Shown here: piece after piece, positions 23,471-25,774 of the stretch
Position numbering within the stretch: the first letter of the stretch is position 1
How the letters are laid out: each line of letters starts with the position of its first letter
Origin: CALMEE01 sp041748315
Lineage (GTDB): Bacteria > Planctomycetota > Planctomycetia > Pirellulales > Pirellulaceae
Direction of reading: 5' to 3'
Assembly (NCBI GenBank): GCA_041748315.1
Contig: JBGTDM010000104.1
Location: forward strand, 1-25,774
DNA: 25,774 bases
The notes under the pieces: generated by a model
Database searches by the model: none
What the model saw: the letters and a program-made list of their open reading frames with translations, nothing else
What the model was told of the DNA's origin: nothing
Made by a program: the position numbers and the translations under genes

Positions 23471-23595
23471 TGAGCACTCTCAGTTCATCAAGCATGACAC
23501 GATTGCGAGGTTAATCGGTCGGTAACAACCGTTTCATCAATTTAAGTGGGCAATCAAGCGATTCGAAATATGGCTGTGGGACCGGCAGCTTTTAT

Positions 23596-24747
23596 TCAGG
23601 TCGTCGCCTGCGTCCGTTGTTCGATAATCAGATCCAGTTCGAATTTCAGTCGTTCCAGAACTTGATCAGAAGGGAATGCACCGAGTGCCTGTGTTCTCTT
23701 TTTGAGGTTTACATAGTTGGGACCACACCATAGTCCCAAATCGGCGTCATCGGTTTCGCCGGGTCCATTGACCCGGCAGCCCATCACTGCGATCGTGATG
23801 GCGTGTTGTTCCGCGTAGGTCGTCATCTGTTTGACCTGCTGCGCCAACTCGACGAACGCTTCGTTTTCGACTCGCGAACAACTTGGACAGGAGATGATAT
23901 TCAGCGAATCGGATTTAAAATCGACGACGGAACGAACTCGGCCAGCAAAGATGTCTTCGATAATCTGTCGCCCGGTTTCGACCTCTAACCCTTTTTCCTT
24001 ATTTGGTACGGTCAACGAAACGCGTATCGTGTCTCCAATGCCATGTCCAATCAACTGCTCGAACGCAACGCGAGTTTTGATGATTCCATCAGGAGGCATC
24101 CCGGCCTCGGTGACCCCTAAATGCAGTGGAATATCCGGCCGCATTTTGGCAAACCGTCGATTGACCTCGATGACTTTGGACGGGTCCGAGTCCTTCAGTG
24201 ACACACAATAACGAGTGAAGCCGATTGAATCCAGGAACTCGCAATGCTCGGCAGCGCTTTCCAACATCGGGGTGATTGAATCGTCAGGGTCATACTTCCC
24301 TTTCTTGGCTGGATCAACCGATCCGCAATTGACGCCCACGCGTATGGCGCAATCATGTTCGATCGCGGTGTTAGCGATCAGGCGAACCTTTTCCTGCCAC
24401 GGTTTTTCTCGTTCGTGGTGATAAAGATGACCGGGATTGTAGCGCACTTTGTCGACATAGGGCGCTACGTCTTCCGCAAGTCGATAGTTTTCCTGTAAAT
24501 CGACTGACAAATTCGCAATCGTCTGCTGGCGTATCTCTTTCAACGCCTCGGCATCTTTCTTGCTGTCAACAGCGATTCGCACCACATCAGCTCCAGCCCC
24601 CTCCAATAACTTCACCAGGGCAACGGTCGCATCGATATCTGTTGTCCGAGTGGCGGTCATGGATTGCACCGCAATCGGATGATGGCCTCCAATTCCAATG
24701 GAACCGATTCGAATCACTCGAGTCGGATTGCGTATTATATCGACCAA
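23596..24747 (-). CDS. ispG: 4-hydroxy-3-methylbut-2-enyl diphosphate synthase (flavodoxin/ferredoxin)
   Basis: The protein has 383 residues, the bacterial two-domain form without the insertion seen in plants and Chlamydiae. It catalyses the reductive conversion of MEcPP to HMBPP, the penultimate step of the MEP isoprenoid pathway, using a [4Fe-4S] cluster. The TIM-barrel domain starts MVDIIRNPTRVIRIGSIGIG and includes HHPIAVQSMTATRTTD and AGADVVRIAVDS. The Fe-S domain has SCPSCSR (C287, C290) and MGCRVNGPGET (C324, E331), which are the cluster ligands. The start is TTG at 24745-24747, with GGGAG 8 bases upstream; no ATG or GTG fits nearby. mgtE follows 125 bases downstream. Confidence 0.96.
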   Translation of the reverse strand: MVDIIRNPTRVIRIGSIGIGGHHPIAVQSMTATRTTDIDATVALVKLLEGAGADVVRIAVDSKKDAEALKEIRQQTIANLSVDLQENYRLAEDVAPYVDKVRYNPGHLYHHEREKPWQEKVRLIANTAIEHDCAIRVGVNCGSVDPAKKGKYDPDDSITPMLESAAEHCEFLDSIGFTRYCVSLKDSDPSKVIEVNRRFAKMRPDIPLHLGVTEAGMPPDGIIKTRVAFEQLIGHGIGDTIRVSLTVPNKEKGLEVETGRQIIEDIFAGRVRSVVDFKSDSLNIISCPSCSRVENEAFVELAQQVKQMTTYAEQHAITIAVMGCRVNGPGETDDADLGLWCGPNYVNLKKRTQALGAFPSDQVLERLKFELDLIIEQRTQATT

Positions 24748-25097
24748 GGTGTTGACTCCCGGCTTACAAGGCCTTGAAAATGGGTTGGGTCATAAACTAT
24801 TGTTTACAAATTTCACGTGGTCGGCAATGACCAGCACAATGACCTGCCAGGCTCCTCGACGAATTCCGAATGTTTCCGAAGCACTCGAAGTGACATCGTT
24901 TGGACGAGATAGCGTTAGATGGACGTTGATTACAGAAGTTCGTTTTTGCGACGACCACTCGTTGTGCTGCCCGTCACAGCGACTCGCCACCGGTTCCCCT
25001 TAAAAGGCGGTCGCCGATCAAGCTCCGAATTGAGACAAAACGGCGAGAGCGTCGGATACCGATACAAGACGTTGGGACGAAGTCACCGGGACTCGAC
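24748..25097. other. Divergent spacer between ispG and trmL
   Basis: 350 bases separating divergent ispG and trmL; it should contain both promoters. Short frames on both strands look like chance. No palindrome or promoter consensus stands out. Confidence 0.45.
24756..24760 (-). promoter_or_regulatory. Ribosome binding site supporting the TTG start of ispG
   Basis: GGGAG on the minus strand, 8 bases before TTG 24745-24747. Since no ATG or GTG lies near the expected N-terminus, this is the main evidence for the rare start. Confidence 0.6.
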
Positions 25098-25583
25098 ATG
25101 GAACATTATCAACCGAAATTTAATATCGTTCTTCACCAACCTGAAATTCCGGGGAATACAGGTGCCATTGGAAGAACGTGCGTTGCCTTGGAAGCGAAGT
25201 TGTGGTTGATTCGGCCCTTGGGATTTCGGCTGGACGAGAAAACATTGCGACGAGCCGGATTGGACTATTGGCAGTACTTGAATTGGGAAGTCGTTGAGAA
25301 TTGGGAAGCACTTTGTGAGAGGCTTGCTGGTCAAATCTGGACGTTCAGCAAATCGGCACAAACAGCTTTTAGCGAAGCTGATTTTTCCGTTGGGGATTGG
25401 CTAGTATTTGGTAGTGAAACTGGCGGTCTTCCTTCAAGTCTGCTAACCAACGCGGGATACAAGTCACTTCGCATCCCCACCAGCCCGTATGTGAGGAGTT
25501 TGAATCTATCGTGTGCTGTTGCGGTCGCAGGCTATGAAGCCGCTCGCAAAATCCAGGGGTCGCATGATTCGAAAACGGGTTAG
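25098..25583 (+). CDS. trmL: tRNA (cytidine/uridine-34-2'-O)-methyltransferase
   Basis: The protein has 161 residues, the normal size of TrmL (YibK), a minimal SPOUT enzyme that 2'-O-methylates the wobble base of tRNA-Leu species using SAM. Signature motifs are NIVLHQPEIPGNTGAIGRTC (9-28), RPLGFRLDEKTLRRAGLDYW (39-58), LVFGSETGGLP (102-112) and IPTSPYVRSLNLSCAVAVAG (126-145), the last forming the trefoil knot. The start is ATG 25098; a weak GGGA lies 8-11 bases upstream. It is a monocistronic gene divergent from ispG. The tRNA-Leu(GAG) of this window is elsewhere and no linkage is implied. Confidence 0.93.
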   Translation: MEHYQPKFNIVLHQPEIPGNTGAIGRTCVALEAKLWLIRPLGFRLDEKTLRRAGLDYWQYLNWEVVENWEALCERLAGQIWTFSKSAQTAFSEADFSVGDWLVFGSETGGLPSSLLTNAGYKSLRIPTSPYVRSLNLSCAVAVAGYEAARKIQGSHDSKTG

Positions 25584-25621
25584 CGCGCATTTCTCACATG
25601 GAAAGCGTCGAGAGGGGCCAT

Positions 25622-25643
25622 CTGCCGCTGGGAACAGCGGCAG
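25622..25643. repeat. Perfect 9-bp hairpin downstream of trmL
   Basis: CTGCCGCTG (25622-25630) pairs with CAGCGGCAG (25635-25643) around GGAA. It starts 39 bases after the trmL stop. The GC-rich stem would suit a terminator, but no T-run follows, so it may instead be a REP-like palindrome. From 25644 to the window end I see no gene. Confidence 0.45.
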
Positions 25644-25774
25644 CTACAGTAGGTCGGCCTAGTATCTAGCAACGGAAGACGATCCGAGAGACTTCGACTA
25701 GGATACAAACCGGAAACAGGTGCTTCCAAACGTCTTGTAGATCGAAATGGCCTGGGTCGCTAAGACCGTAGGAC

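Noticed and set aside
23471..23595. Magnesium-responsive riboswitch upstream of mgtE
   Set aside because: The spacer is only 125 bases and shows no extended conserved stems of the M-box type.
25622..25643. Intrinsic terminator for trmL
   Set aside because: The stem is strong, but no T-tract follows; kept only as a palindrome.

Overview
The window looks like chromosomal DNA from a planctomycete, probably a Pirellulales-type lineage. The evidence is a set of protein types that I associate with that phylum: a short zinc-ribbon/transmembrane protein with a carboxypeptidase-regulatory-like tail, a DUF6677 protein, a PmoA-like DUF6807 protein, a secreted TraB/GumN-fold protein, a HEAT-like/PDZ protein, and a large secreted alpha/beta-hydrolase-like protein with a degenerate nucleophile. 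Genes are mostly short transcription units on both strands with wide, repeat-bearing spacers. This assignment is inference from protein character; no rRNA or marker phylogeny is available here.

Left end (1-1700): a decayed accessory patch. It holds the C-terminal remnant of a recombinase-family gene, split by a 132-bp MITE-like element flanked by TTAG direct repeats. Next come two copies of a 20-nt repeat (one inside a perfect 12-bp-stem hairpin), a GGTGTCA/TGACACC palindrome, and a possible second gene relic with an in-frame stop. Next (1707-3839) are a fused ArsM-ArsD arsenic gene with no other ars genes nearby and a macro-domain protein.

Middle (4011-15007): mostly secreted or membrane-associated planctomycete proteins (alpha/beta-hydrolase-like, zinc-ribbon, TraB-like, PDZ, DUF6807), plus a DUF2071 protein, a tRNA-Leu(GAG), and a degenerate SpoIIE/PP2C-like protein with a convincing terminator. 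Spacers contain a 34-bp direct repeat pair and several stem-loops.

Right part (15448-25583): a housekeeping stretch. It holds hpt with two diverged GT4-type glycosyltransferases, rsmE, a DUF6677/small membrane protein pair, a small unknown helical protein, the magnesium transporter mgtE, ispG of the MEP isoprenoid pathway (TTG start), and trmL.

The most unusual signal is the mobile-element pattern. Two copies of one MITE-like family and a third unrelated 129-bp palindromic element are each bounded by a 4-bp YTAR repeat (TTAG, TTAA, CTAG). Two of the three abut a host gene exactly at its stop codon (a glycosyltransferase and mgtE). The third interrupts the recombinase relic, and deleting it in silico together with one TTAG copy restores a continuous protein.
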